Below are positions 10,690 through 24,900 of a stretch of DNA of 64,000 nt, one piece after another. The position numbers were made by a program, and so were the translations under genes. Source of the stretch: Lineus longissimus (lineage: Eukaryota; Nemertea; Pilidiophora; Heteronemertea; Lineidae); NCBI RefSeq assembly GCF_910592395.1, contig NC_088315.1, forward strand, positions 17,035,808-17,099,807. The letters run 5' to 3'. How positions within the stretch are numbered: the first letter of the stretch is position 1; each line of letters starts with the position of its first letter. The notes beneath the pieces are model-generated. The model ran no database searches. It was not told the origin of the DNA and worked only from the letters and a program-made list of their open reading frames with translations.

Positions 10690-12330
10690 TCAAATATATG
10701 ACTTTGTCAAACTCTGATAGGGAGGGATTTTAATACAACCGCTTAGTCGATCAAATTATTAAAGTGCTAACTACATTTTGATTAGGAGAAATTCTTGCAC
10801 AACCGCTTATTCGATTGAGACAAGAAATCGTCAATGTTGACAAATATATTTGTTAAAGACGACTGATGTGGAATGACTTTATTAAACATTGATCAGTGTT
10901 GATAGAAATGAATTTGGTATGATCGAGACATGGAAGTGCTACTTTCCATTTGTCTGTAATGTAAGTTGGCTTTATTCAACTTTGATAAGGAGTTACATGT
11001 GTTGCAGTACGATCTCCTATTCGATTCAGACACGGACATGCTATTTCGCAATCGTCGGTTATGGAAAATGCCTGTTTAGGATGGCTCTGTATCCTTGGAT
11101 GTCGGGGGGAATCTGAGAACAACCGATTATTCGATCGAGTGCTACGTTGAAATTGTGAATTTTAACAAATACTTTAGGAAGTGACTACTTGGCAAGCCCG
11201 GCTTACCAAACAGCGACTTTTTCTTGTCCTGAATGGAGAGCCGAACTCATTAATATTAAAGTAAAGTCTCCAGCTCGCCAAACAGGGTAGATTTTTTACC
11301 TGTTTGGCAAGCCCGGCTGGCCGAACAGGGTGGCTTTTTAGTGCTGTTTGGCAAGCGGCTCTCCAAACAGGACAAAAAAAGATGCCTGTTCGACGAGCGG
11401 CTTGCCAAATAGACCCGGCCAATACTTTATCTACTCACGGCAGGACGTCTGCATGTTGGGCGACTTTATTCAACGTTGATAGCAAGGTTCGATAGAGATG
11501 TGAAACAGTTACTTTGCAGTCGTCGATTTTGGCAAACAGGTATTTTGCACGACTCTGTAATGTTGGTTGACTTTATTCAATTTGGTAGGGATTCAGAACA
11601 AACGCTTATACGATTGAGACTTGGGAAAGCTACTTTATTCTCGTCAACTTTGGCAAATATCTGTTCAGGACGATTCAATGTTCGACGACTTTATCTAGCT
11701 TTGATATAGAGGAAGTTAAGTGTATTCAATCGAGACCTGGAACAGCTACTTTGCAGTCGTTAATATTGGCAAACAGGTGTTTAGGACGACTATACGTAAT
11801 GTTGGTTCATGACCTTATTCACTTGATAGGGATTCATAACAACCGCTTATTCGATTGAGATACGGAAATGCTATTTTGCAATCGTCAATTTTGGCAAATA
11901 TCTGTTCTGGACGACTTGATATTGGATATCTTTATTCAACTTGGATAGGGAAGAATCTGAGTTTAATCAATTATTCAATCGAGACATGGAAAAGCTACTT
12001 TACAAATATCTATTTTCATTGGCAAATACCTGTTATGACGACTGTCACACTGGATGACATTATCCAACTTACATAGCGAGGAATTTTGGTATTATTCGAT
12101 TGAGACGAGGACGTGCTACTTTGCAGTTATCTACCATCACGTGAGCTATGATTTGGAGTAATTTCAGAACAACCGCTTATTCGATTGATACAGGGAAATG
12201 TTACTTTGCAATCGTCAATTTTGACAAGTATATGTTCAGGACGATCAACTAAACGTTGGGTGACTTTATTAAACTTTGATAAGGAGGAAACTTGGCTTCA
12301 CACATTTTTTGAATAAGACATCCTACTTTA
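10690..12330. repeat. Degenerate satellite array, monomer about 110-125 bp
   Basis: About a dozen diverged head-to-tail monomers. Each contains variants of CCGCTTATTCGATTGAGACA, GCTACTTTGCAATCGTCAA, TTTTGGCAAATATCTGTTCA and GACTTTATTCAAC. The CGATTGAGAC-type core recurs near 10812, 10921, 11021, 11128, 11611, 11728, 11851, 11969 and 12096. The array is interrupted by the MITE at 11177-11420. It is not coding: monomers differ in length and contain stops in all frames. Confidence 0.8.
11177..11420 (+). mobile_element. 244-bp MITE, copy 2 (GGAAGTGAC family)
   Basis: Near-identical to 1155-1400. It is inserted in the satellite array and bounded by the 9-bp direct repeat AATACTTTA (11168-11176 and 11421-11429). 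Terminal inverted repeats pair GACTACTTGGCAAGCC with GGCTTGCCAAATAGAC. Internal CTGTTTGGC modules form further stems. The 8-9 bp target duplication suggests mobilisation by a hAT- or Mutator-type transposase, neither of which is encoded here. Confidence 0.88.
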
Positions 12331-12567
12331 CCGTCGTCGGCTTTAATACCTGTTCACGACGACCATGTAATGGCGGCTGGTATAATCGGGCGACGCACAG
12401 GTGACAAAATTCAACTGTGAACTTGAGAACAGAAGAACAATTTGACTAAAACCTAAGTAACATAGGGCTTTGTCACTGGATGCTTAGTAGTGCTTTGGCT
12501 TCATTCCATCAATGTATCACGTTAGTTGCAGCTTATTGGAAGATGTACACAAGCTCTTGAAATAACG

Positions 12568-12976
12568 ATGAATCTCGTAAAGGTTTGTATGATGAGTGAA
12601 TACTTTTCTCTCATTTGGCACTACAGGGTGTGTAAAAAAAACCGCAATACTAGCACCTTTTGTTTTAATATACCAAATCAAAGCCGTTACTTCTCCTCTT
12701 ACAAAATGGATCTTGCCAGTCACCAAAACTGGAAAAGGCGCGTTTCGGTCAAAAGGTGTCATTTCCCCCCCCCCCCCTCCCCTCCTTCAGAAAAAAGAGC
12801 TAGCTAGGCCCCTTATCAGGTAGGAATAGACAGGATAATATTTTGGACAATCAACATGATGGTGCACATATTTTTCATCACGTTTTTAGGATTTTTTCAG
12901 TTTCTTTTTCTGGTGATGCACATTTCTTTTCAGGTCCTCATTCTGTGTTTTATTGTCGTCGCAACAACAAATGGAG
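12568..12976 (+). CDS. Polycystin exons 1-2: signal peptide
   Basis: ATG at 12568 opens a 15-nt coding exon ending AAG|GTTTGT. The next exon (12934-12976) follows a long pyrimidine-rich acceptor and ends GGAG|GTAAGC. Joined, they give MNLVKVLILCFIVVATTNG, a compact signal peptide with a basic n-region and hydrophobic core. Cleavage probably falls near the TTNG end, just before the first EGF. Reading straight through from ATG 12856 also ends in the same phase but gives an unusually long hydrophobic run made from what looks like the intron's pyrimidine tract. I prefer the split model. Confidence 0.6.
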
Positions 12977-15900
12977 GTAAGCAATCTCCTAGCATCGCCA
13001 TTGGTAACGGTTGCTTAGTGATAGTAGCGCCGTTTACTCTTAAACCGGAAGAGGCAGCAACAATCTTGTCATTAGAGGCGCTGATTTCGTTCCTTACAAC
13101 GCCTCTAGAACTAGTAACTTGCTACCATCTTGAAAAGCAGTACCGCGGATATAGTACAGGAAAGAATCTTTCTTATTATAATGACGCTACGCATCACCAC
13201 TAAGCCTGCAAAAAAATATTGCTACACTACGCTACGATACAATTATCTTAAAACCCACCAGTAAGTGTCAGATTTTATTTATAAAGTTCATATTATTTTC
13301 TTGATTATTATTAAAATAAAGCGTTTTATGAGAGAAAGTGGCACTAATTCGGCCTGAATAAGATTTTCAGTCCAAACTGGTGATGCAGTGGATGACGTAC
13401 GATTATCAAAACCCTGAATTTCAGGATGCCGACATCCAAGATGGCGGCAATTGATCAATTCCAGTGTCTGAAATTTTTTATTTCGGCACTGGGGCGAGTT
13501 TGAGGCAGCAAATGGTAGCTAGTCCTCTCATTGGGAGATTGGGAGGCAGGGGAAGGTGCTGGGAAGTAAAAGGGGGAAGAAATACCAATGTAGTAAGGCG
13601 TATTGAAAAGAAAGAAAACATCTTTATTTTAGCACAAATTTAAAACCTGCCATGTGCCCAGCTAGGCCTTTTATTAGAAGAACAGGAAGTTTGTAGTTTG
13701 TTACATTTTCGCAGCCCACAAAAATGCACTTTAGGGAATATTTGGAGGGGGGGGGGGGGGTAACGTATTGTCTTGATGGCTCAGTTCGATCATGCACTCA
13801 CAGGCATTATTTCATCTCCAGGTCCTCATCAAGAGTGTTTAAACGGACTCCACGATTGTGACAAGATCAACGGAGTATGTATCGACAACCAAACCTCGTA
13901 CACGTGTGCGTGTAACCCAGGTTTCACTGGAGATGGAAAGACTTGCGCAGGTAACGAATAAATATCGGCCCGGGTTATTTGGCAGACCTATGAGAGAATA
14001 GTTATAAATTCTGTAGTTAGATGACGCTGGAGTATCAAGCTCAAATAAAAAATTAAAACTCAGGTTTTCTCGTATTTCACAGCTCTCCAGCGCCACCAAA
14101 CTGTATGTTAAAGAACTATGCACGGTGTAAGGTCTACCAATTAACCGCAACCATGAATACCAAAGTCATGACCTGCGTGACCAGTCCTGCAAGGATCCCT
14201 GAACGAACATTTGTTGCCCAAACGAGCCCTTTACACCCGCCAATTTGTATATACCTCTTGGTCCGGATTCCTGATCGTACTCTCTCTATATAACCCTTGT
14301 CATTTCTAGAAAATAGATATGCGCAAGTGTCCATTGCTGATCACATCGTCTTCCCAAACGGTACATGAACCTCCCCCCCCCCCCCCCCCCATCTACCCTG
14401 ATCTTGAGGGCAGATGGGAAAAGTTTCCCCTGAACGCGATTGTGGATGAATCGCGCAGCACATACGATCGCAAGGCAAAATATTGTGTTGGTTCGGGCAT
14501 AGTTTTTCAAGTAACGACTGGTTCGGGCTGGATACGATGAAGCAGAAGAGAGCAGAGTTGGGGCGTGTGCGTTCTCGCAATCAATCTCACTAAAAACCTG
14601 ACCTAATGGTACAAACTTTTTTTTGACGGATTTTCACTTGTTTAATTTTGCCCCCCCCTCCCCCACCCCTGACATAAACGTATTATTGTCTCACCAGATG
14701 TCGATGAATGCACTACAAATAATCCCAATCACAAACACCGGTGTGTGGCAAATGCAACGTGTTGGAACACTTTTGGATCATATTACTGTACATGTCAGGC
14801 CGGATTCAAGGGTAACGGTGAAATATCTTGCGATGATATCAATGAATGCGACCCAAGTAAGTCATACTACATGTTCATCAAGAATTTATAAAGACTAAGT
14901 ATTCGGAAGCAGTACTACGGCATCTTATCTGGCGCTCGAAACCAAGTTTAAAAATCGGGGTTTTCGCAAAATAATTCGACTTCTATTCAATAGCTATCGC
15001 TACTATTGACGGGTTGTCGCTTGCTCCTCGATTAGTAGTCATTATAAGGCTCATACGGAAATGGTATTTTAACGAGGATTTCTGAAGTCACAAATTCATA
15101 GCCTTAATACATTAATTCCTTCATGCTAATTTTCAATAATTTATTCAACCACGTGACAGATTTTAATCTGAGAGCAATATGATTGGCTCAAACGACACCA
15201 TATCAGCATGCCGTGTGCGAGCAGATAAACCTTCCGCGAAGCCGAGATACAGATACACATGTATAGTGCCGGTAGTTTTCAAATAACATGAATTATTACA
15301 AATGTTACAGTAAGTATTTTACCTGAAATGGAAGAAAAAGAATGCTTTATCGACTGTGACTAGAGAGGACTGGTATGGACCTCAGGTTCACTTCGTATAT
15401 CAATTGATTTTGTGGCGTTTTTTGACGCACCGTGTACGATAACTCTAATATGATTACAGCAGACATTTTCTTGACAGGTGTGAACTATACGGTCACGCTA
15501 TATATACATGATGGCAAAACATCAGGCAGCAGAGCAGAAATTTCTGTGACACTTGGCGGATTAAAAGAAATCACTGCCCCTTGGTCATTAGGGACTCAAT
15601 GGGACACCACGCGGTAGGTCCATTTTACTAGACTTTTTGTTCCCCGGTCCCCAAGCCTCAGTTTATAGGTTGGAGGCTGGGCAAAGACAACCGTCTATAA
15701 ATAGCTCTTCTGATTGAGGTTTTATACATCTATTCAGAAGTAGAGCCCATCGACGCGTAATGGCATGACGTTTTAAAGTGACTCTTGAATGAACATGGGT
15801 CAACAAAATAATAGATTTTATATTGAATTTTCCCAGATTTCGGGATTATTAACGTAAATTTGCAAAAAATGTTTAAAGCCCTCTCTTTGGAAATAACTTG

Positions 15901-18900
15901 TTCTTTCTTGAATCGACTGACACGTTACAAGTGACAACGTGAACTCTATTTAAATTATATGAAAGCCCAACCTTTAAAAAAATACATTTTTATTATTCTT
16001 ACATATGTTTCAGGGTCTCACAACGTACTATAACCACTTCGACAGCTCTTGGCTACATACAGAATATTACCCTGTTCAAGTCAAACACGGGTACTACCAA
16101 CGATGACGGGCTAGACTTAGTCAAGGTAAGCTACAACACCATCATCATCAGCATCAGCATCATCGTCATTATTATCAGTATCGGCAACATCATCTATCGG
16201 TATTATGTTATTTGAAGTTTCTAGTTCATATTGACCTCGTTTAATATGTTTCTATAACATTCATTACGTTTATTTGCTCTTCTCGGATCTGGCCTATCTA
16301 CCCCCAGGAAAGCTGTTTGTTGGGCCGATGTTATCACGATTTGCCCTGATAACCCTTTTGATACATGTAACACAAAAATACAGGCCTTCGTACGAGTGGG
16401 TTTTAGTCAATCAGGATAATCAACGGTGTGTTTGGCTCGGCCTAAATTCTTTTGACGGCGAGGTAAGGGGAAAAATTGCGTAATCTGTTATATATCAAAT
16501 AGATATGTTTTACACCCGTAGGGTGGATATGTTTTGCACTCGGGTATGCAGGTATTTTCCACCCGGAAGGAAACTTTTTCATCTAGACGAAAGTTTCTTT
16601 AAGCCGAGTGTGTTAATTAAAGAAAAAAACAACAAAAAAATCACGTAATGCAGAAACGTAATGCGTTGCATGTATGGGCCACCATAATAATAGATTTTAG
16701 ATTGAATTTTCCCGGATTTCGGGATTATTAATATGAATTTGCAAAAAATGAATATCGTGATTTGTTTTCATCGAAAAACACATACATAATCAGCCGAAAA
16801 AACTCGTGAAAATCGTTTTTTTTCTTCAGCAATTTCCAATAGGCGCAAACATTACTGTTCACAGCACTTTGAGAGGGGACTTCCGGTCCTCGCCCTTTTT
16901 GCGGGGGGGGGGGGGGGGCTGTACATGATGAGCCAGTGCGCCGCACCCAGCCTTAGTTTCTAAAACTCAACGTCATTTTTACATATCTCATAGTTTGAAC
17001 CGAGCTCATCAACTTGATGTTTATTTTTTCAGGTAACGGTAAATGGCACAGGCATGGATCGTAGTGATACATTTCTTTGTCCTGCTCCTTTTTGCAACCT
17101 CAAATGGCCGAATCTTAGGGTTACACTGAACAATTCAGGTATGTCAAGACTACATGTGGTTCAGTACGGTAATGCCTAAGGTTTAGATAACCACAGCAAT
17201 TTTGCGTAATGAGCCAAAAGTTAGTTGGTTTTTTTGCCCATTCCGGTATAGGCCATCGATCCCCATGAATGTTGTATCGTTGGAGTCGATGCGATCAAGA
17301 TTTGTCCTAATAACTCTTTGGACAATCCGTGGAGCAGTGGGAATTAAGACCTTTGTGCGTGGGGGCTTTGTTTGAAGACTAGACCGTGAATTGGGCTCAG
17401 GGCCGAATTCTTTAAACTTCGTGGTATAAGGGGCACAGAACGTAATGATCTTATTTCTCGGAAAGATCGTTTGATTACATTACCGATGTCGGCCCCCTAT
17501 AGTTACTATTCAAAGGCATACGTTTCAGGACCTATGGTTGTGGTCGTAGAAACACTAAAAGATAATATTTTAACAAAGTGGTTGCATTTCATCTGTTGGC
17601 GATATCACATATAGATTCAATTTCGAGTTATAGATTAAGTCGTGAGCATTCCAATTCCGATTTGATTGACGGAGTGACGACTCCAAATTTCCCAATGAGA
17701 GGATAGCTGCTGCGGAGCAACAGTACGCTAGTATCACTATGCAACCGCTACCAATAGCGAGGCTTGGAGATTGATCAACTCCAATGCATAGTTATTCGGT
17801 TGTTAACTCCAATATTGTACCTCGAATGCTGAGCTGCAATCAACAAACCTAATAACAATCTCTTCTCGCCGATTTTCAAACGGGATAAAACACTTCTTTA
17901 TTTCATTTTTTTCATAGGCGTTAACTACACTGTCACCATCATCGTAGAGAGAAATGAGGGCCAATCACCAGGAAACGGGGAGCTTTTCATCCAACTTAGC
18001 GGACTAACTGAAAGCACGACAACTACGTCGTTAGGGAAAGAGTGGAGCAACTTTGCGTAAGTCTCGTCCTCCTCTTAAAAAAAGACCTTTGAAAAACACT
18101 CAAGTGTTTTCGGCCAAAATAAAGATGTATCCCACATCTGCTTAAAAATAGGATGTAAGTGCACCATTATGTTCCTGTCCAGAACTTTTCCACGTAAAAC
18201 AATAAAGCCTGGACGTGGGTGTGAGTGTGCGTGTGCGTGTGTGCTTCTATGCTCACTATTTTTGTAGCGTATTGAAAATTACTATGAGATTAGGTTTTTT
18301 TCGAGCTTGCGATTTGGCAAATAAGTAATTAGCATCCCTTGCAAATGATACATTCCTGCTGGTGACTGATAATTTGAAGCGAAGCGATACATCGTACCTG
18401 TATAAGCATTCTTCTTTTCAATACGATATCCGTATTCTAGCTTATCATCCACATTCTCTTTTCAGTGTATCACAAGGCCATGTTATTCATCCAACACCAC
18501 TTGGCTATATACAGAGTATTACGCTAAAGAGGCCATCGCCAAGTCTAGACAATGCTGCCCGCTACGCTTTTTTTAGAGTAAGCTTCATTTACTACACTCT
18601 TATATAGGTTTTTAGCTCTTGAAAAATACCTCTGCGAAGTACATACTGTATTCGTGTTGACCAAAAAACCTTTGATGGTTTTTCAAAAGCTCATACTTCT
18701 CTCTTTCCTAGAGTGTACCAGTGATTAAGAGCGAACCCAATTCCCGAGGGCAACACGGCAACTGAGTTTGCCAGTTCTATATATCTATCTGTCTCGCAGC
18801 CTTGCGGCCAGTGGCACCTCTGCAAGGCGGATTTAGCTCTCCGGTCTTTCTTCTCGTCTATCATTTTACATCGTCTTAGTCAGCCGCGTCTGAAATTGCC

Positions 18901-21900
18901 TTCTTCTGTGCCATGAAGGATGGTGTTCGCCAGGGATCGAGTTGAAGAAGAAAAAAAACCCATACATTTTACGGATGTAGTTCAATTAGAAAGAGAAAAT
19001 GTTTAATCTGGTAGACTTGTTCATCCTGTTTACATTAAATGATCATAATATTCTGAAAAAAGGAATCTTCAAACTGTGTCATTTGTCACCAAAACAAACA
19101 TGTGCCCAGATAGTGCTGAACATTTTCATGGAGTAGTTTGTTTGTTGTCATGACAACGCGTGCAAACTACACTCATGAATGGGACAGCCCCCCCCCCTCA
19201 CCGTCCCCCTATTGAATTATACGGGCGTGGATGCTCAAAACAAGTGTTGTAACTGACGCGGCGTCAACCTAAATTGACGTTAAGCCTAACTTTGAACAAC
19301 CAGGCCCTGGATCCATTGTTCAAAATAAGTTAAATCACTAGCATAATATTATCCATCAGTGTAGTCTGTTGAACTTAACTCTAAGATTAAGTTAGCACGA
19401 AGCTAGTTTATTTTGAACAGCTGGGCCCTGAACGTTGTTATAACTCACACACCTTGGTCGTATTCTTGCAGATCACCGTGCAAAGCCCAGTTATGAAGAA
19501 TGAAGCCGTATTCCAATGTCCTGTTCAACCTTGTGAAATTCGCCTTCCTAATACTACGGTGACACTACGTAATTCAGGTAACGTCTTGGTTGCATATCCT
19601 TCGCCTAGGCCGTAGTGGACATAAATTCCGATTTATGCTCTAGAACATCATCATTTATGTTCTAGAACATGATTTGACCAATAGGAGAACACGAATGCTG
19701 TTCTAGGCCGTTAATCAACCAATAACTGACTAGGAATAATGGTCTAGAACATACATCAGCCAATGAGAGTACAGGAATTCTGTTCTAGACCGTAAATTCA
19801 CCAATCACTGACTAGGAATAATGGTCTAGAACATAAATTAGCCAATCACAGTACAGGAATTCCGTTTTTGATCATTAATCAACCAGTCGCTGAACAGGAA
19901 TTGTGTGGGTTTTTTTTAGAACATAATTCAGCCAATCGCAACCATCATTTCAAGCATTTTGTATTTCCATGAAAACGTTTTGCCCATCAGGGGCATTATG
20001 GCGCATATCACTGTACCTGAAAGAGACCACATGATCAATGGTTTCTAAGCCGACCAACGTCTGTTACTCTTGAAAGGGTCACTCGGAATCCAAAGCTCTT
20101 TCACTAATCCACTGTAATTTCATAGAGCAGCAAGTTTTGAATTCGTGGTGATGAACTGGCCGAGTCGTTACGAATTAGTTTACATTGTCGCAGCGTCCGT
20201 TTTTCTATAAGATCGATCAGAACTGGACGAAAGCATTTATTTCTAACATGTGTAACACATAACACCAGATACAACTGACTGCAAAATGGAACGTGAGTTC
20301 CTCTGTAATTATAAGTTCGTGATTGGTTATTCATATTGGCGAGATTTGTGGAAACTCGGTAGTCTCGTTTATCGTTCTGGTGAACTGCACTGCGATGCAC
20401 AGAACAAATGAAAACGTTGGCCTTTTACTTATAAGTTACTTTTCTGTTTCAAGTTTCTCCGAGCAATTTCTCCGAAGTGGGAATTGAACCTCTTCCTGTG
20501 TGTGGGGCAGAAGCTGAATGTTTAAATACTCTAGGATCCTATAATTGTAAATGCAAACAGCTAGGTTACACCTGGAACAACTCGAAGTGTGAGGGTAAGT
20601 ACTGTCGGGATCAGTACACAATTGAATCTGCTATAGGGTCCGTGTACATTTTGTCCTTCATATTTTCAATGTCATAAGTGAATTTTAGAAAGTTCCAATT
20701 TTTCTAAATTGTTTTAATAGCGTTTGCGTGATACATGCCAGAATATGACACGATTCGGGGCCGTGTTTACTGGCTGTGAGAGAATATCTTTCCGACCCCG
20801 TAGAATCTAGAAAAGGAGTTCCTATTTCAAAAGCGACCTGAATCGTGTTAGTTGATATCATTCATAAATAATAAAAGCCTAAAATGATGTTTGCAAACCA
20901 AATAACTAACATTCCAGGCAGTATTTCGGAATGACAGGGCTTTTTTAAAAATTCTCATTGGTACCACTGAACAGTTAATAGTGATCTCATCAGCCCTGTC
21001 ACGAGTATCGGAGGTTTTCCGACCTCTTAACGGTTTCTCCAACATTTTCCCATCCGATTTTTCCGACAAAAGTCCTACATTGTCCGACTTTTCCCTGAAA
21101 GGTCGAATTTCGAGAAAACTGGTGAAAAAAACTAAGGCTTCCCAAAATATGGCATTAAAGATCAAAGGCCTCTGTTGAATGAAGTTAATGAGGTGACCTA
21201 ATTGAGTAATTTGATTAGTATTCACACTTTGGGTCACTCTACTTGTTTGGCTCACACCTCATTAACCCCTATTTTGGGTCGCCCTGATATTTTTCACATG
21301 TTTCCACGGATCCACGGCCTGATTTATGGCATCCGCTTTCGAGCACAGGAAAACCTGGCCAAAAACTGATGACGTCTTACACAAAACTTGTCATTCTCGG
21401 TGAATCGTGGTTCTCAAAACAGGATAGCGAAACCTTACTTATTGCAAAAGCACTGGATGAAAACCCAGACCCTAAATAATGTTTTCAATAAATAAGGTTT
21501 GATTCGGTTAAATAGATTGGCAGTTGTTGCCGAGACCTGGCGTTGAAGCAAATTTAGTCCCCTGTAGAATGAGCCATACTTCGTTGTTCAAGAATTTTGA
21601 GCCATCGGTCCATCCTAGTTCCACGCATGGACAATAATGTCTATCTTATGTTGATGCCTTTTGTCAATAATTTCAGATGTAGACGAGTGTGCAATTCGTA
21701 GGAGCTGTGGTATGTATTTTGTTTAATTGATCAAAAGAAGTAGTTATTGTGGGCCATCGTTTAGGAAATTCAGGTGCAAGCAAAAACAATTTGAGTTTTC
21801 TTTCTTTTCCAAATCATTTGTGGGCGCTTTGTTTTTTTATATTGCGAATAACATTGATTCGTGAAAAAAAAATTGCTTACGAATGTTTTTTTGATTTAGC

Positions 21901-24900
21901 AAAACTGATGCATTTTCCTTATCCACCATGTAAAAGTGAAGTTTTTTTTAGAAATTGTTGAGAATCGTATAAAAAAGGTGGAGGACGTGAATCATATACA
22001 TGCATACATACATAAGTATTTCTAGAAAGCACATGATAATCATCCGTGAAAGTAAAGGCTAGCACCAAGAATTCATAAAGACTTTGGAACTTCAGAAATC
22101 AGAAAAAATACTCAAAAGGGTGGATAAAAGTTTCCTGAACCGGGAAACTAAATGTTATTGATTCATTGAAAAGATATTACCAAGAAGAACAAAATCATAC
22201 CTTATTCAGCTCAGAACACCTTAAGATAAAGGAGATGCAGGGCATTTTGGCTAAAATACAATATTTATCATTTAAATTCCCTTGCTATGGCGTGATAATG
22301 TGCATTCTTTGTCTCAGAGGGGTTTTAGAAATTCGTTAAAAAACCATTTCATTATTAGCCTAATAATCGCTGCCAAACGAGTTATACTATTTGAGCGAGT
22401 ATTTTGTGACAAAAATCAAGCCAAAACAACCAGCCAATAGTAGTGATAGCCATTGAATAGAAGACGAATAACCTTGCAAAAGCCCCCTATTGTCAAAATG
22501 TGGGTCCTAGTGCTAGTTAATATGCTGTAGTATGGTCGAAATTATTAGTCTTTATGAATTATTGTACTTTCTGATAGAAAGTAAGAACCTCAAATGAGCT
22601 CATGGAAATCCACTCCTTTGCAGCAACAAATGCTACATGCACCAACACCGTTAGTTCGTACATTTGTGCCTGTGAACCCGGCTTTACTGGAGCAGACGCC
22701 AGGAAGTTATGTTTAGACGTAGACGAGTGCAATACAACTAACGCCACCATGAAACACAACTGCGCCCCCGATGCATTTTGCAATAATACTGTGGGATCCT
22801 ACAACTGTACGTGTAAACCAGGCTTCATTGGAAATGGGTGGACTTGCAAACCCTCAGGTGAGTACTAATACTGTTGGAGCCTACATCTTTACGTGTAAAC
22901 CAGGCTTCATTGGAAATGGTTCGACTTGCAAACCCTCAGGTGAGTACTAATACTGTTGGAGCCTACATCTTTACGTGTAAACAAGGATTTATAGGAAATG
23001 GGTCGACTTGCAAACCCTCAGGTGAGTACTAATACTGTGGGATCCTACATCTTTACGTGTAAACCAGGCTTCATTGGAAATGGGTCGACTTGCAAACCCT
23101 CAGGTGAGTACTAATACTGTGGGATCCTACATCTTTACGTGTAAACCAGGATTTATAGGAAATGGGTCGACTTGCAAACCCTCAAGTGAGTACTAATACT
23201 GTTGGAGCCTACATCTTTACGTGTAAACCAGGTTTCATTGGAAATGGGATCAAGACTTGCTAACCCTCAGGTGAGTACTAATATTGTTGGAGCCTACATC
23301 TTTACGTGTAAACCAGGCTTCATTGGAAATGGGTCGACTTGCAAACCCTCAGGTGAGTACTAATACTGTTGGAGCCTACATCTTTACGTGTAAACCAGGA
23401 TTTATAGGAAATGGGTCGACTTTCAAACCCTCAGGTGAGTACTAATACTGTTGGAGCCTACATCTTTACGTGTAAACCAGGATTTATAGGAAATGGGTCG
23501 ACTTGCAAACCCTCAGGTGAGTACTTATACTGTGGGAGCCTACATCTTTACGTGTAAACCAGGCTTCATTGGAAATGGGATCAAGACTTGCTAACCCTCA
23601 GGTGAGTACTAATATTGTTGGAGCCTACATCTTTACGTGTAAACCAGGCTTCATTGGAAATGGGTCGACTTGCAAACCCTCAGGTGAGTACTAATACTGT
23701 TGGAGCCTACATCTTTACGTGTAAACCAGGATTTATAGGAAATGGGTCGACTTTCAAACCCTCAGGTGAGTACTAATACTGTGGGAGCCTACATCTTTAC
23801 GTGTAAACCAGGATTTATAGGAAATGGGTCGACTTGCAAACCCTCAGGTGAGTACTAATACTGTTGGAGCCTACATCTTTACGTGTAAACCAGGCTTCAT
23901 TGGAAATGGGAAGACTTGCTAACCCTCAGGTGAGTACTAATACTGTTGGAGCCTACATCTTTACGTGTAAACCAGGCTTCATTGGAAATGGGTCGACTTG
24001 CAAACCCTCAGGTGAGTACTAATACTGTTGGAGCCTACATTTTTACGTGTAAACCAGGATTTATAGGAAATGGGTCGACTTGCAAACCCTCAGGTGAGTA
24101 CTAATACTGTGGGAGCCTACATCTTTACGTGTAAACCAGGCTTTATAGGAAATGGGTCGACTTTCAAACCCTCAGGTGAGTACTAATACTGTGGGAGCCT
24201 ACATCTTTACGTGTAAACCAGGATTTATAGGAAATGGGTCGACTTGCAAACCCTCAGGTGAGTACTAATACTGTTGGAGCCTACATCTTTACGTGTAAAC
24301 CAGGCTTCATTGGAAATGGGAAGACTTGCTAACCCTCAGGTGAGTACTAATACTGTTGGAGCCTACATCTTTACGTGTAAACCAGGCTTCATTGGAAATG
24401 GGTCGACTTGCAAACCCTCAGGTGAGTACTAATACTGTTGGAGCCTACATCTTTACGTGTAAACCAGGATTTATAGGAAATGGGTCGACTTGCAAACCCT
24501 CAGGTGAGTACTAATACTGTGGGAGCCTACATCTTTACGTGTAAACCAGGATTTATAGGAAATGGGTCGACTTGCAAACCCTCAGGTGAGTACTAATACT
24601 GTTGGAGCCTACATCTTTACGTGTAAACCAGGCTTCATTGGAAATGGGAAGACTTGCTAACCCTCAGGTGAGTACTAATACTGTTGGAGCCTACATCTTT
24701 ACGTGTAAACCAGGCTTCATTGGAAATGGGTCGACTTGCAAACCCTCAGGTGAGTACTAATACTGTTGGAGCCTACATTTTTACGTGTAAACCAGGATTT
24801 ATAGGAAATGGGTCGACTTGCAAACCCTCAGGTGAGTACTAATACTGTGGGAGCCTACATCTTTACGTGTAAACCAGGCTTTATAGGAAATGGGTCGACT

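Noticed and set aside
12856-13203. A 115-codon open frame as the polycystin start exon
   Set aside because: Its 3' half runs past a strong GTAAGC donor, and its 5' half overlaps a pyrimidine-rich acceptor. The split signal peptide from 12568 is more conventional, though the ATG at 12856 remains possible.
16141-16200. A CAT/CAG-rich microsatellite as a coding His tract
   Set aside because: It is intronic, directly after the exon donor at 16126, and irregular.
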